Source: Bordetella genomosp. 2
Lineage (GTDB): Bacteria; Pseudomonadota; Gammaproteobacteria; Burkholderiales; Burkholderiaceae_B
NCBI RefSeq assembly: GCF_002261345.1
Contig: NZ_NEVT01000008.1
Span: 248,001-312,000, forward strand
Length of the DNA stretch: 64,000 bases
Reading direction: 5' to 3'
Part shown: one piece after another, positions 39,199 to 48,043 of the stretch
How the letters are laid out: every line of letters starts with the position of its first letter
Position numbering within the stretch: the first letter of the stretch is position 1
Made by a program: the position numbers and the translations under genes
The notes under the pieces: model-generated
The model's database searches: none
What the model saw: only the letters and a program-made list of their open reading frames with translations
Told to the model about the DNA's origin: nothing

Positions 39199-40185
39199 AT
39201 GAATACCTCTCTCGTCATCCGCATGAGCGCCGCCATCCTGGCCGGCGCGCTGTCCACGTCGGCGGCATGCGCCGCCGGCGGCAAGTATCCCGAGCGGCCC
39301 GTCACCATAGTGGTGCCATTCGGGGCCGGCGGCATCGCCGACGCCCTGCCTCGCATCGTCGGGCAGGAACTCGGCGACAAGTGGGGCGTGCCGGTCATCA
39401 TCGAGAACAAGGTCGGCGCGTCCGGCAATATCGGTATGGACTACGTGGCCCGCGCCAAGCCCGACGGCTATACACTGGCCCTCGCGCCGGCGGGCAATTT
39501 GACCGTCAACCCCTTGCTCTACACCAAGCTGCCGTTCGACACGGCCAAGGATTTCGCGCCGGTCACCATGCTGGCCACGTCGCCCAACGTGCTGGTAGTC
39601 AATGAGCGCGTACCCGCGAGCACTTTCAAGGAACTGGTGGACTACGCCCGCCAGCATCCCGACAAACTCAATTACTCGTCCCCCGGACCCGGCAGCGGCG
39701 CCCACCTGGCCGGCGAACTGCTGAACCAATCGGCTGGCATTGTCGTGCGGCACATCCCCTACAACGCGATGGCCGCCGCGGTCAATGATGTGGTCGCCGG
39801 CAACGTCGACATGATGTTCGCGGGCGTCTCGACGGTGCTGCCGCAGATCCAGGCCGGCAAACTGCGCGCGCTGGCCGTGGCCGGTCCCGCGCGCCTGCCA
39901 CAGCTGCCGGACGTTCCCACCGTGGCGGAAAGCGGCTACCCCGGCTTCGACGTGACCTCTTGGTACGGCATCGTGGCGCCCGCCGAGGTCCCGGCCGAAA
40001 TCCTCGACCGGCTGCAGGCCGACATCGCCGCCGCCGTCGGCATGGAAGCCGTGCGCCAGAAATTCACCGGCTTGGGCGTGGAGCCGGCCGGCTCGAGCCG
40101 CGCCGACTTCGCCCGCACCATCCAGGACGAGAGCCGCAAGTGGGCGGCCATCGTCAAGAAAGCCGGCATCCAGCCTATCCAATGA
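39199..40185 (+). CDS. Bug-family periplasmic receptor 2 (hut region)
   Basis: 328 residues, Sec signal ending A-C-A-A-G-G, AGGGGAAA ribosome site. Family blocks Y-P-E-R-P-V-T-I-V-V-P-F-G-A-G-G-I-A-D, I-E-N-K-V-G-A-S-G-N-I-G and A-K-P-D-G-Y-T are present. It lies 42 nt after the exported HAL homologue; both proteins should meet in the periplasm. It may bind histidine-derived or other carboxylates. No TctAB genes nearby. Confidence 0.92.
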   Translation: MNTSLVIRMSAAILAGALSTSAACAAGGKYPERPVTIVVPFGAGGIADALPRIVGQELGDKWGVPVIIENKVGASGNIGMDYVARAKPDGYTLALAPAGNLTVNPLLYTKLPFDTAKDFAPVTMLATSPNVLVVNERVPASTFKELVDYARQHPDKLNYSSPGPGSGAHLAGELLNQSAGIVVRHIPYNAMAAAVNDVVAGNVDMMFAGVSTVLPQIQAGKLRALAVAGPARLPQLPDVPTVAESGYPGFDVTSWYGIVAPAEVPAEILDRLQADIAAAVGMEAVRQKFTGLGVEPAGSSRADFARTIQDESRKWAAIVKKAGIQPIQ

Positions 40186-40198
40186 CCGAGGAGACCTC

Positions 40199-41203
40199 AT
40201 GCAGTCCATCGACATCACCTACCTGAACGGACCCGACGTACGTGCGCTGGCGCTCACCGACGCCGAAATTCTCGCCGCCGTGGAAAGCGCGCTGGACGCA
40301 CAAGGACGCGGCAAGACCGTCATCGAGCCACGGGTGCACCTGGTGCCGGAATCCTCGACCAAAGGCCATTTCAATGTGCTGCGCGGCTATATCGAACCGC
40401 TGCACGTCGCCGGCGTGAAAGTAGTCAGCGACTTTGTCGACAACTACAAGATCGATCTGCCATCTGAAATGGCCCTGCTGAACCTGTTCGACCCAGTCAA
40501 CGGCAAGCCGCTGGCCGTCGTCGACGCCACCGCCATCACCGACATGCGCACCGGCGCGGTCACGGCCCTGGGCGCCAAGTACCTGGCGCCGAAGCGGAGC
40601 AAGGTGCTGGGCCACATCGGCTCGCGCGGCACTTCGTACTGGAATGTCCGCCTTCTCGACAGCCTCTACGATTTCGACGAGATCCGCGTGCACTCCCGCC
40701 GTCCCGAAAGCCGCCAGGCATTCGGCGAGCGCCTGTCGCGCGACCTGGGCAAGCCGGTCAAGGTGGTGGACGACTGGGAGTCCTGCGTGCGCGACGCCGA
40801 CATCGTCGTCGAGGCCTCGCGCCTGCCCGAGCCCACGCCACTGCTCAGGACGGAATGGATCAAGCCCGGCGCCCTGGTCATGCCCTACGGCACCATGAGC
40901 GCGGTGGAATTGAGCCTGACTGACATCATGAGCAAAGTGGTCGTCGACGACTGGGGCCAATGCCGCAAGGGGCTCCCCTACGGCGCGCTGCGCGCCCACG
41001 TTGACAGCGACCGCATCACCGAGGAAAACCTGCACGCCGAGATCGGCCAGATCGTCGCGGGGGCCAAGCCGGGCCGCGAGCGTGACGACGAGACCATTCT
41101 GTTCTGGCACCGCGGCCTGTCAACCACCGACATCGCGCTGGGCCATGCCATGCTCGAGAAGGCCCGCAAGATGGGCCTGGGCCAGACGCTCAAGTTCGCC
41201 TAG
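40199..41203 (+). CDS. Ornithine cyclodeaminase/mu-crystallin-family protein
   Basis: 334 residues with GAGGAG before the start. The core matches the family: K-V-V-S-D-F-V-D-N-Y, P-L-A-V-V-D-A-T-A-I-T-D-M-R-T-G-A-V-T-A-L-G-A-K-Y-L-A. The nucleotide loop reads L-G-H-I-G-S-R-G-T-S, a variant of the usual G-x-G-x-Q-A. Members include ornithine cyclodeaminase, alanine dehydrogenase, ketimine reductases and opine-type enzymes, so the reaction is not fixed. Start is 13 nt after the Bug receptor; probably one operon from hutC. Confidence 0.87.
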   Translation: MQSIDITYLNGPDVRALALTDAEILAAVESALDAQGRGKTVIEPRVHLVPESSTKGHFNVLRGYIEPLHVAGVKVVSDFVDNYKIDLPSEMALLNLFDPVNGKPLAVVDATAITDMRTGAVTALGAKYLAPKRSKVLGHIGSRGTSYWNVRLLDSLYDFDEIRVHSRRPESRQAFGERLSRDLGKPVKVVDDWESCVRDADIVVEASRLPEPTPLLRTEWIKPGALVMPYGTMSAVELSLTDIMSKVVVDDWGQCRKGLPYGALRAHVDSDRITEENLHAEIGQIVAGAKPGRERDDETILFWHRGLSTTDIALGHAMLEKARKMGLGQTLKFA

Positions 41204-41213
41204 GCACTGCGCC

Positions 41214-42032
41214 ATGGAGCTGATCGCTTCCACACGCATGTACGACGCGGCCCCCGCGGCGCGCGCCGCCTGGCACGCGCTGCTCCAGGCCGCGCACGCG
41301 CGCGCCGGCCTGGAGATCCGGTTCGTCGAACACGGCTGGCCGACTCCCATCGGTGAACTGTGGGACCGGCCCGGCCTGTGCGGCGCCTTCATGTGCGGCT
41401 GGCCCTTCGCCACCGCCTTGCGGGCGGGACGCGCCTACACGGCCATCGCCGGCGTGGTCCCGGCCTGGCCCGCCTATCGAGGGTTGCCGCGTTACCGCAG
41501 CGAGTTCCTGGTGCGCGTCGACAGCCCCTGGCGCACGCTGGCCGACGCGACCGGCAGCCGCTATGGCTGGATGGTGCGCGACTCGCAATCCGGCTGGAAC
41601 GCGCCGCGCGCCACTCTGGCCCGGCACATCCCGCCGGGCGGCTCGCGGTTCGCCGAATCCAAAGGGCCATACGGCAACCCGCGCGGCCTGCTGCGCGCCC
41701 TGGTGGATAAGCAAATCGACCTCACCGCGGTGGACGGCTGGTACCTGGACTTGCTGCGCGCGCACGACCCGGACACATTGGCCGGGCTGCGTACCCTGGC
41801 CTATACGCCCTGGACCCCCAACCCGTTGCTGGTGGCCGGACCCGACGTAGACCCGGCCGTCGCCGCGCGCCTGTCGCGCGCGCTGCTGATCCTGCACGAA
41901 GACCCGCGCGATGCGTCGCTGCTACGCAATGCGCACGTGGCGCGCTTCGTGCGGCCCGCACCCGCGCGCTACGGGGCGCTGATAGACATGGAGCAGGCGG
42001 CGCTCGCCCGCGGCTATCCGGAGATCCGCTGA
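41214..42032 (+). CDS. PhnD-like substrate-binding-fold protein without signal peptide
   Basis: 272 residues. It resembles the phosphate/phosphonate and small-ligand binding family: E-L-I-A-S-T-R-M-Y at the N-terminus, C-G-A-F-M-C-G-W-P-F-A, R-Y-R-S-E-F-L-V-R near residue 100 and T-P-W-T-P-N-P-L-L-V near residue 200. The N-terminus runs straight into the first strand, so no export signal is seen and no in-frame extension offers one. ABC permease and ATPase genes are absent. It may be a cytosolic ligand-binding protein or enzyme, close to the OCD gene (10 nt). Function unknown. Confidence 0.7.
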   Translation: MELIASTRMYDAAPAARAAWHALLQAAHARAGLEIRFVEHGWPTPIGELWDRPGLCGAFMCGWPFATALRAGRAYTAIAGVVPAWPAYRGLPRYRSEFLVRVDSPWRTLADATGSRYGWMVRDSQSGWNAPRATLARHIPPGGSRFAESKGPYGNPRGLLRALVDKQIDLTAVDGWYLDLLRAHDPDTLAGLRTLAYTPWTPNPLLVAGPDVDPAVAARLSRALLILHEDPRDASLLRNAHVARFVRPAPARYGALIDMEQAALARGYPEIR

Positions 42033-42043
42033 AACAGGCGCCG

Positions 42044-43171
42044 TCACGAGCCGGCGCCATGGACGCACAACTGCCCGGCGCCAAAACCAGCGACGTGAGG
42101 CACCCCCATCAGGATCATGGTGCGCTCCAGCTCGGCGCGCAGCAAGGACAGCACGCCGTGCACGCCCCGCTCGCCGCCCCCGGCCAGACCATATGCCATC
42201 GGCCGGCCCACCCATACCCCTTGCGCGCCGCAGGCCAGCGCCTTGGCGATATCCGAGCCGCGCCGGAAGCCGCCGTCGACGAACACCAGCGCCTTGCCGT
42301 CCACCGCATCCCGCACGCGCGGCAGCATCTGCATGGTGGCGGGCGCGGCGTCCAGCTGCCGGCCGCCGTGGTTGGAAACGATGAGCCCGTCCAGGCCCAG
42401 CGCCACGGCGCGGCGCGCATCGTCCGGATGCAGCACGCCCTTGACCAGCAGCGGCCCGTCCCACAAGGAGCGGAGCCAGGCCAGGTCCTCCCATACCAGG
42501 GACCGGTCCATGGCGCGCGACAGCAGCGCGGCCTGCGCCTGCGCCGACGCGGCGCCGTCGGCCGGCGCCAGGTTGACGAACTGCGGCGCGCCGGCGCGCG
42601 CCATGCGGGCCAGCCAGCGCGGGTGGGTCAGCATGTCCCACAGCATGGCCGGCCCCGGCCTGAAGGGCAGCGCGAAGCCATTGCGCACATCGCGCTCGCG
42701 GTAGCCGCTGACCGGCACATCGATAGTCAGCACCAGCGCGTCGAACCCGGCCTGCCGCGCGCGCCGCACGATCTGCGCGGCCAGGTCGCGCGCCTGCATG
42801 ACATACAGCTGCATCCAGCAGGGGCCGGCGGTGGCGGCGCGCACGGCCTCCAGCCGGCTGTTGGACGCGGTCGACAGGATGAACGGCAGGCCCGCGGCGC
42901 CCGCCGCCCGCGCGGCCAGCACATCGCCGTCCGGGCGCAACAGGCCGTTCAGCCCGACGGGCGCCACGCCGAACGGCGCGGCCCAGCGCTGGCCGTACAC
43001 CTGGACGCCGGTATCGACGCCGGTCGTGTCGCGCAGGCCGCCGGGCAGTAAGCCCAACCGTTCCAGACTGTGCGCGTTGCGCCGCAAACAGCGCTCATCC
43101 TCCGCGCCGCCCTCGACATAATCGAACACGAAGCGCGCCAGCTCGCGGTAGTCCGCGACGTTCAGTTGCAT
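42044..43171 (-). CDS. FMN-dependent 2-hydroxyacid oxidase/dehydrogenase
   Basis: 375 residues, member of the lactate/mandelate/glycolate oxidase family. FMN-site and catalytic blocks: F-D-Y-V-E-G-G-A-E-D-E near the N-terminus, S-N-H-G-G-R-Q-L-D with the catalytic His and Arg, and V-D-G-G-F-R-R-G-S-D-I-A-K-A-L. It oxidises an L-2-hydroxyacid to the 2-oxoacid. It is the last gene of the leftward ior operon, 13 nt after iorB, so its 2-oxoacid product could feed the Ior complex. Confidence 0.92.
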   Translation of the reverse strand: MQLNVADYRELARFVFDYVEGGAEDERCLRRNAHSLERLGLLPGGLRDTTGVDTGVQVYGQRWAAPFGVAPVGLNGLLRPDGDVLAARAAGAAGLPFILSTASNSRLEAVRAATAGPCWMQLYVMQARDLAAQIVRRARQAGFDALVLTIDVPVSGYRERDVRNGFALPFRPGPAMLWDMLTHPRWLARMARAGAPQFVNLAPADGAASAQAQAALLSRAMDRSLVWEDLAWLRSLWDGPLLVKGVLHPDDARRAVALGLDGLIVSNHGGRQLDAAPATMQMLPRVRDAVDGKALVFVDGGFRRGSDIAKALACGAQGVWVGRPMAYGLAGGGERGVHGVLSLLRAELERTMILMGVPHVAGFGAGQLCVHGAGS

Positions 43172-43184
43172 GGCCGGTCTCCCG

Positions 43185-44783
43185 TCAAGACGACACGGGC
43201 TTGCGCACGAACCGCAGCGGGTGCTCGACCAGGTCCGGCGCAGGCAGGTCCAGGGCGCGCGCCAGCGCCTGCCCCTGCGGATCGGCCAGCGCCGCCGCGC
43301 GCGCCTTGGCGATGCGCCCGGCCAGCGATTCCCCGGGGCTGTCGTCGGTCCGGGCCGCGGCCAGCCAGGCCTGCACATCGTCCAGGATCGCACGCAGACT
43401 GCGATGGCCGCGCTCGCTGGTCTCGCCGTAGCCCTTGACCACATTGCCGCACAACGCCAGTTCCAGGGCGGCGCGCGGATCATGCGCCAACAGGCCACGC
43501 ACGGCCGCCAGCCAGCGCCCGATCATCCTCTGTTCGGCCGCATAGCGTTCGGTGCGCGGGCGCCAGCGGCGCAAGCCGCGCAGGAGGCACAGCAGGGCAA
43601 ACCCGCTGACGCTGCTGGTGCGCACGCGCAGGCCCGTGGCCAGACGGCCGGCATGCCTGCCCAGGCGGCGGCGCAGCCACCCGGCCAGCGCCGGAGGCAG
43701 CACCGAGCACAACTCGTCCAGGCCCGGCTTCAGGAACTCGGTCACGCGCACCGGCTCGTCCGGCGCCGCGCCCACTTCACGCCGGACGCGCTGCAGCCGT
43801 GCGCGCCGCGTCTTCAAATCCGCGACGCGGATCACGTCTTCGTAGCTCATCCACAGGGCCAGGAAGCGCGCCGTCTCGCGGGTCACCTCCAGGCCCTCGC
43901 CGCCGTGCGCCTGCTCGCTTTGCAGGATCGACTCGACACGGTCCAGATACAGGTCCGCATAGGCCGGCCCCTGGTAATCGATGAGCTGGGCGACGCCCGC
44001 GCCGGCCAGCGGCCTCACCTGGACAGGCAACACCGCGACGCGAGCCGGCATCGGCGCCGCCGGCTCGCCATCGACCGGGCCGTGCACAGCGGAAAGTGCC
44101 GGGCCCGCCGCGGCGGCCACATCCGGCATGCCCGCGCCGGCCGCCCCGGCCAGCGCCCGGGCCTGCTCGTAGCCGGCCGCGAAGCCGGCCAGGCTGGCAT
44201 CCACCGCCTTGCCGGCCTGGCGGATGGCGTCCTCGCATGCCGCGCGGCTGAAGGGCAAGGCGCCGCTGCCGGCCATCGCGCCGAACAGCACGGTGTTGAT
44301 GACGGTGCGATGGCGCGCCGCCAGGGCCGCCATGTCGAACAGCACGGTCTGCCTGGCCAGCGCCTCGGCCGCGCGCAGCACACGCTCGGCGCGATAGCGG
44401 CCGTCGCCCATCGCCGCCTTCTCGGACACCGCGAACTCGCGATGCGTGGAAGCCACCAGCACCGTCTTGTGCGGGTTGACATAGCCGCCTTGCAGCATGC
44501 GGCCGGCCTCGACCAGCTCGGAGGCGGCCACGATCGCCACGTCCCCGGGATAGGGCACCAGGGAAAAGACTGGCTCGCGTCCCTGCAGCGCCGCGCGCGG
44601 CGCCGGCAGGATCTCCAGGTAATAGTTGGTGGCCCCGGTACGCTGCGCCACCCCGGGCACGGACGTGCCCTGGACAGGAAAGTCGTGCGCGCGCGCCGCG
44701 GCGATGATCCAGTCGGCCAGCACGCCGCCGCCTTCGCCTCCCAGCGCGGCGACCAGCACGGTGATCGGTGCGGGAATGGTCAT
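43185..44783 (-). CDS. iorB: 2-Oxoacid (indolepyruvate) oxidoreductase gamma-type subunit with C-terminal extension
   Basis: 532 residues. Residues 8-200 form the gamma domain of 2-oxoacid:ferredoxin oxidoreductases (A-L-G-G-E-G-G-G-V-L-A-D-W at 13-25, then G-V-A-Q-R-T-G-A-T-N-Y-Y). The C-terminal half, about 310-520, with V-V-K-G-Y-G-E-T-S-E-R-G-H-R-S matches the extra domain found in large fused indolepyruvate oxidoreductases. The two halves of the large enzyme are thus split between this gene and iorA. Overlaps iorA by ATGA. Confidence 0.88.
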   Translation of the reverse strand: MTIPAPITVLVAALGGEGGGVLADWIIAAARAHDFPVQGTSVPGVAQRTGATNYYLEILPAPRAALQGREPVFSLVPYPGDVAIVAASELVEAGRMLQGGYVNPHKTVLVASTHREFAVSEKAAMGDGRYRAERVLRAAEALARQTVLFDMAALAARHRTVINTVLFGAMAGSGALPFSRAACEDAIRQAGKAVDASLAGFAAGYEQARALAGAAGAGMPDVAAAAGPALSAVHGPVDGEPAAPMPARVAVLPVQVRPLAGAGVAQLIDYQGPAYADLYLDRVESILQSEQAHGGEGLEVTRETARFLALWMSYEDVIRVADLKTRRARLQRVRREVGAAPDEPVRVTEFLKPGLDELCSVLPPALAGWLRRRLGRHAGRLATGLRVRTSSVSGFALLCLLRGLRRWRPRTERYAAEQRMIGRWLAAVRGLLAHDPRAALELALCGNVVKGYGETSERGHRSLRAILDDVQAWLAAARTDDSPGESLAGRIAKARAAALADPQGQALARALDLPAPDLVEHPLRFVRKPVSS

Positions 44784-46927
44784 GGCGCCACTCCTTCGAT
44801 CCCGCGGGCGCGGCCGGCCAGCGCGCCGATGATGCGCCGGCGCCAGCGGTCGGCGCGCCGCTCCCAGGCGGTCGGGTTCTGCACCACCTCGGCCTTGAAG
44901 AACGATGGGCACAGCTGTGCCGCATGCGCCACTTCGCCGCACAGCCCGCAGCCGACGCAGCCCTGGTTGACGGTGGCGACCGGGTCGGTGCGCAGCGCGC
45001 TGGGATTGGGCTTGATCGACAGCGACGGACAGCCCGACAGCCGGATACAGGAATGATCGCCGGTGCACACGTCCTCGTCGATGCCGAAGCGGGTGCGCAC
45101 CACGCGCTCGCCGTTCTTGAGCTTGCGCGCAGTCAGCGGCTTGAGGCGGCGCTGCCGTTCCAGCTGGCATTCGCCGTCGGCGATGATCACCTTCAGCCCG
45201 CCCTCGGGCGTGCTCATCGCCTCGTCCAGGGTGCGGCGCATGTCGGCGACCTGGTAGCTGGGGACCTTGCGCAACCACTTCACCCCCACGCCGCGCAGCG
45301 CCGCCTCGATATCCAGCGTCAGGGGCTTGGCCGCCGGCTGCGAAGGCGAGGAAGGAATCGCCTGCGTGCCGGTCGCCGAGGTATAGCCGTTCTTGAGGAT
45401 CACCAGCACGGAGTCCTGGCCGTTGTACATGGCATTGACGACGCCGCTGGTGAAGCCGTTGTGCCAGAACCCGCCGTCGCCCATCACGCTGACCACCCGC
45501 TTTTGCATCAGCGGCGCGATGCCGGACGAACTGGCCAGCCCCAGGCCATACCCCAGCACGGTGCTGCCGATGTTGAACGGCGCCAGCGTGCCGAACGTGT
45601 GGCAGCCTATGTCGGCGCTCACGTGCAATGGCCCCAGCTGCTGCTGCGCCAGCTTGATCGCGGAAAACACCGGCCGCTCCGGGCAGCCGACGCAGAACCC
45701 CGGCGGACGGTTCGGCACCGGCTCGCCCAGCGCCTGGAGCGCCGCCCGCTTGTACCCTGTCAGCGCCCCGGCGGCCTGGTGCAACCGTTCGCCTTCGCGC
45801 GCCAGTCCGGCCTGCCGCAGGTAATCCGCCAGGCCACGCAACATGACTTCGCCGGTGTACTCCCCCGCCAGCGGGAACACGTCCTTGCCATGCACGCGCG
45901 TGGCCGCGCCCGCCTTGCGCAACAGCGCGTTCAGCGCCTCTTCGATATAGTCCGGCTGGCCTTCCTCCACCACCAGCACCGCGTCCTTGCCCTGGCAAAA
46001 AGCCTGCAGCTCCTCCGGCACCAGCGGGTACACGACGTTGAGCACGTAGATGGGCACCTCGCTGGCGCCGAAGACGTCGGCCAGCCCCAGCTGCTGCAAG
46101 GCGCGGATGACGCCGTTGTACAGCCCGCCCGGCACGACCAGCCCGAGGTTCGCGCGCGCGCCGGGAAAATGCTCGTTCAACCGCGCCCGGCGTATGTGTT
46201 CCAGCGCCGCCGGCCAGCGCACCTGCACCTTCTGGCGTTCGTGCTCGTAGGTCGATGGCGGCAGGTTGATCTTGGCGTAGTCGAACTTGCCGTCGCGCAG
46301 CCCCAGGCGCGTCGATACCTGCGGCGCCACGTTGTCCTTGCACACGAAGCTGCCGTGCACGTGGCAGGCGCGGATGCGCAGCTGCATCATCACGGGCGTC
46401 TGGCTGGCTTCCGACAGCTCGAACGCCTGCTCCACCGCGTCGACGATCGACGTCAGGTTGGGGCGCGGGTCCATCAGCCAGATCTGCGACTTCATGGCGA
46501 AGGCGTGGGTGCGCTCCTGGATGATGCTGGAGCCGTCGCCGTAGTCTTCGCCCAGGATGATCAGCGCGCCGCCCGTCACGCCGGCCGACGCCAGGTTCGA
46601 CAGCGCGTCCGACGCGACATTGGTGCCCACCGTGGATTTCCACGTAACCGCCCCGCGCACCGGGTAATGGATCGAGGCGCCCAACATCGCCGCCGCGCCG
46701 GCCTCGGAGGCGCTGTTCTCGAAGTAGATGCCCAGTTCCTGCAGCAAGCCCTGCGCATCGCCCAGCACGTCGATCAGGTGCGACACCGGGGCGCCCTGGT
46801 AGCCGCCGATATAGCTGACGCCGGACTGCAGCAGCGCCTTGGTGACGGCCAGGATGCCCTCGCCGTGAAAAACCTGGCCAGCGCCCAGCGAGAGATTGCC
46901 GACCTCGCGCGCGAACGAACGTTCCAT
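44780..46927 (-). CDS. iorA: Indolepyruvate ferredoxin oxidoreductase, TPP-binding subunit
   Basis: 715 residues, start preceded by GGAGGCAGG. The N-terminal pyrimidine-binding half has G-Y-Q-G-A-P-V-S-H-L and the TPP block is G-D-G-G-F-W-H-N-G-F-T with K-N-G-Y-T about 30 residues later. The C-terminus has ferredoxin-type clusters C-T-G-D-H-S-C...C-P and C-V-G-C-G-L-C...C-P. The complex oxidatively decarboxylates aryl-pyruvates or related 2-oxoacids to acyl-CoA. It is divergent from a LysR gene. The start gives a 178-bp intergenic space; an upstream in-frame extension encodes no family sequence. Confidence 0.92.
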   Translation of the reverse strand: MERSFAREVGNLSLGAGQVFHGEGILAVTKALLQSGVSYIGGYQGAPVSHLIDVLGDAQGLLQELGIYFENSASEAGAAAMLGASIHYPVRGAVTWKSTVGTNVASDALSNLASAGVTGGALIILGEDYGDGSSIIQERTHAFAMKSQIWLMDPRPNLTSIVDAVEQAFELSEASQTPVMMQLRIRACHVHGSFVCKDNVAPQVSTRLGLRDGKFDYAKINLPPSTYEHERQKVQVRWPAALEHIRRARLNEHFPGARANLGLVVPGGLYNGVIRALQQLGLADVFGASEVPIYVLNVVYPLVPEELQAFCQGKDAVLVVEEGQPDYIEEALNALLRKAGAATRVHGKDVFPLAGEYTGEVMLRGLADYLRQAGLAREGERLHQAAGALTGYKRAALQALGEPVPNRPPGFCVGCPERPVFSAIKLAQQQLGPLHVSADIGCHTFGTLAPFNIGSTVLGYGLGLASSSGIAPLMQKRVVSVMGDGGFWHNGFTSGVVNAMYNGQDSVLVILKNGYTSATGTQAIPSSPSQPAAKPLTLDIEAALRGVGVKWLRKVPSYQVADMRRTLDEAMSTPEGGLKVIIADGECQLERQRRLKPLTARKLKNGERVVRTRFGIDEDVCTGDHSCIRLSGCPSLSIKPNPSALRTDPVATVNQGCVGCGLCGEVAHAAQLCPSFFKAEVVQNPTAWERRADRWRRRIIGALAGRARGIEGVAP

Positions 46928-46985
46928 GCCTGCCTCCTGGACAACGCCGCGCCATAGGGCGACGCGGGCGCCGATGTAATGGGTA

Positions 46986-47014
46986 TTGGGCGATAGTAGG
47001 AGCGGGCATACAAT
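46986..47014 (+). promoter_or_regulatory. Putative promoter of the LysR gene
   Basis: TTGGGC, 17 nt, TACAAT on the + strand, about 90 nt before the LysR start. It interlocks with the minus-strand promoter of iorA. Confidence 0.45.
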
Positions 47015-47022
47015 CCATACAA
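46993..47022 (-). promoter_or_regulatory. Putative iorA promoter
   Basis: On the minus strand TTGTAT (47017-47022), 18 nt, TACTAT (46993-46998). The -35 overlaps the inverted repeat TCCAT-N7-ATGGA at 47014-47030, a good candidate for the LysR binding site, with CATACAATC repeated beside it. Confidence 0.45.
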
Positions 47023-47030
47023 TCGATGGA
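47014..47030. promoter_or_regulatory. Inverted repeat, candidate LysR site for iorA
   Basis: TCCAT (47014-47018) and ATGGA (47026-47030) are perfect inverted copies with a 7-nt spacer, placed between divergent iorA and lysR promoters. The T-N11-A form is not exact, so the assignment is tentative. Confidence 0.4.
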
Positions 47031-47105
47031 CGGTATGTTTCATATCGAATCCATCTATACAACATCAATAACACGCTGGCGCGCCGCGCCAGGGAGACAA
47101 AGCGC

Positions 47106-48038
47106 ATGGCAGCCTCGGCCCCTGACGCCGGCGGCGCGCACCGGCTCGACCTGAACCTGGTGCGCCTGATGGTGGCGGTATTCGAGACGGGCAGCGTCAG
47201 CCTGGCAGCCGAACGGCTGGCGCTGACCCAGCCCACGGTCAGCTACGGGCTCGCCAAGCTGCGCCAGTCATACGGCGACGCCCTATTCGTGCGCGACGGC
47301 CGCGGCATGACGCCCACTCCGCGCGCCGAGCAGATATACGCCGCATTCCAGGAAGCGCTCGCCTGCATCGACAGCACCCAGGAACTGGCCGGCCCCTTCG
47401 TGCCGGCCAGCACGACGCGACGCTTCCGGGTCGCGATGTCGGATATCGGCGGACTGTGCTTCCTGCCGCCGCTGATGGCCCACCTGCGCCGCGTGGCGCC
47501 GCAGGCCAACCTGGAGGTGCTGCAGGTGCCGGTGGACACGCTGATCGAGCAACTGGCCTCGGGCAAGGCCGACGCCGCCGTCGGCAACCTGCCGATGCTG
47601 CACGACAAACTGCGCAACCGGCCGCTGTTTCGCGAACACTACGTCTGCCTGATGGCGCGCGGGCATGCGGCCGCCGCGCACGGCGAGCTATCGCTGGCCG
47701 CGTTCCTGGCCACGCCACACGTGCTGGTATCGTCGCCCTTCTTCGCGCACCAGCGCATGGAAGAAACCCTGCGCGCCCAGGGCGTACACCGCAAGATCGC
47801 GCTGCGCATCCCGCACTTCACCATCCTGCCCGGCCTGATCGCGCAAAGCGACCTGATCGCCATCCTGCCATCGCGGGTGGCGCGCGTGTTCGAATCCTAC
47901 GGAGGCCTGCAGTCGCTGCCGCTGCCGGTGGCCATTCCGGAGTTCGAAGTATGCGTGCACACGCACGCCTACCATGCCGCCCAGCCCGCCGTGCACTGGT
48001 TCGCCGGGCAGATCGTATCGGCCTTGCAGGATCTCTGA
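47106..48038 (+). CDS. LysR-family regulator (divergent from iorA)
   Basis: 310 residues from M-A-A-S-A-P; the HTH at about 15-75 reads L-D-L-N-L-V-R-L-M-V-A-V-F-E-T-G-S-V-S-L-A-A-E-R. The substrate domain spans 100-305. The frame is open further upstream but starts in promoter DNA. Its place opposite iorA makes the ior-hydroxyacid-oxidase operon the likely target. Confidence 0.92.
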   Translation: MAASAPDAGGAHRLDLNLVRLMVAVFETGSVSLAAERLALTQPTVSYGLAKLRQSYGDALFVRDGRGMTPTPRAEQIYAAFQEALACIDSTQELAGPFVPASTTRRFRVAMSDIGGLCFLPPLMAHLRRVAPQANLEVLQVPVDTLIEQLASGKADAAVGNLPMLHDKLRNRPLFREHYVCLMARGHAAAAHGELSLAAFLATPHVLVSSPFFAHQRMEETLRAQGVHRKIALRIPHFTILPGLIAQSDLIAILPSRVARVFESYGGLQSLPLPVAIPEFEVCVHTHAYHAAQPAVHWFAGQIVSALQDL

Positions 48039-48043
48039 CCATC

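Noticed and set aside
42033-42062. Two GGCGCC palindromes between convergent genes as a bidirectional terminator.
   Set aside because: GGCGCC is very common here, the stem is short and neither side has a T run.
43185-47018. A single 1277-codon frame on the minus strand covering iorA and iorB.
   Set aside because: Only the iorB part of that frame is real. Upstream it runs out of frame through iorA; the two genes overlap by ATGA and belong to different frames.
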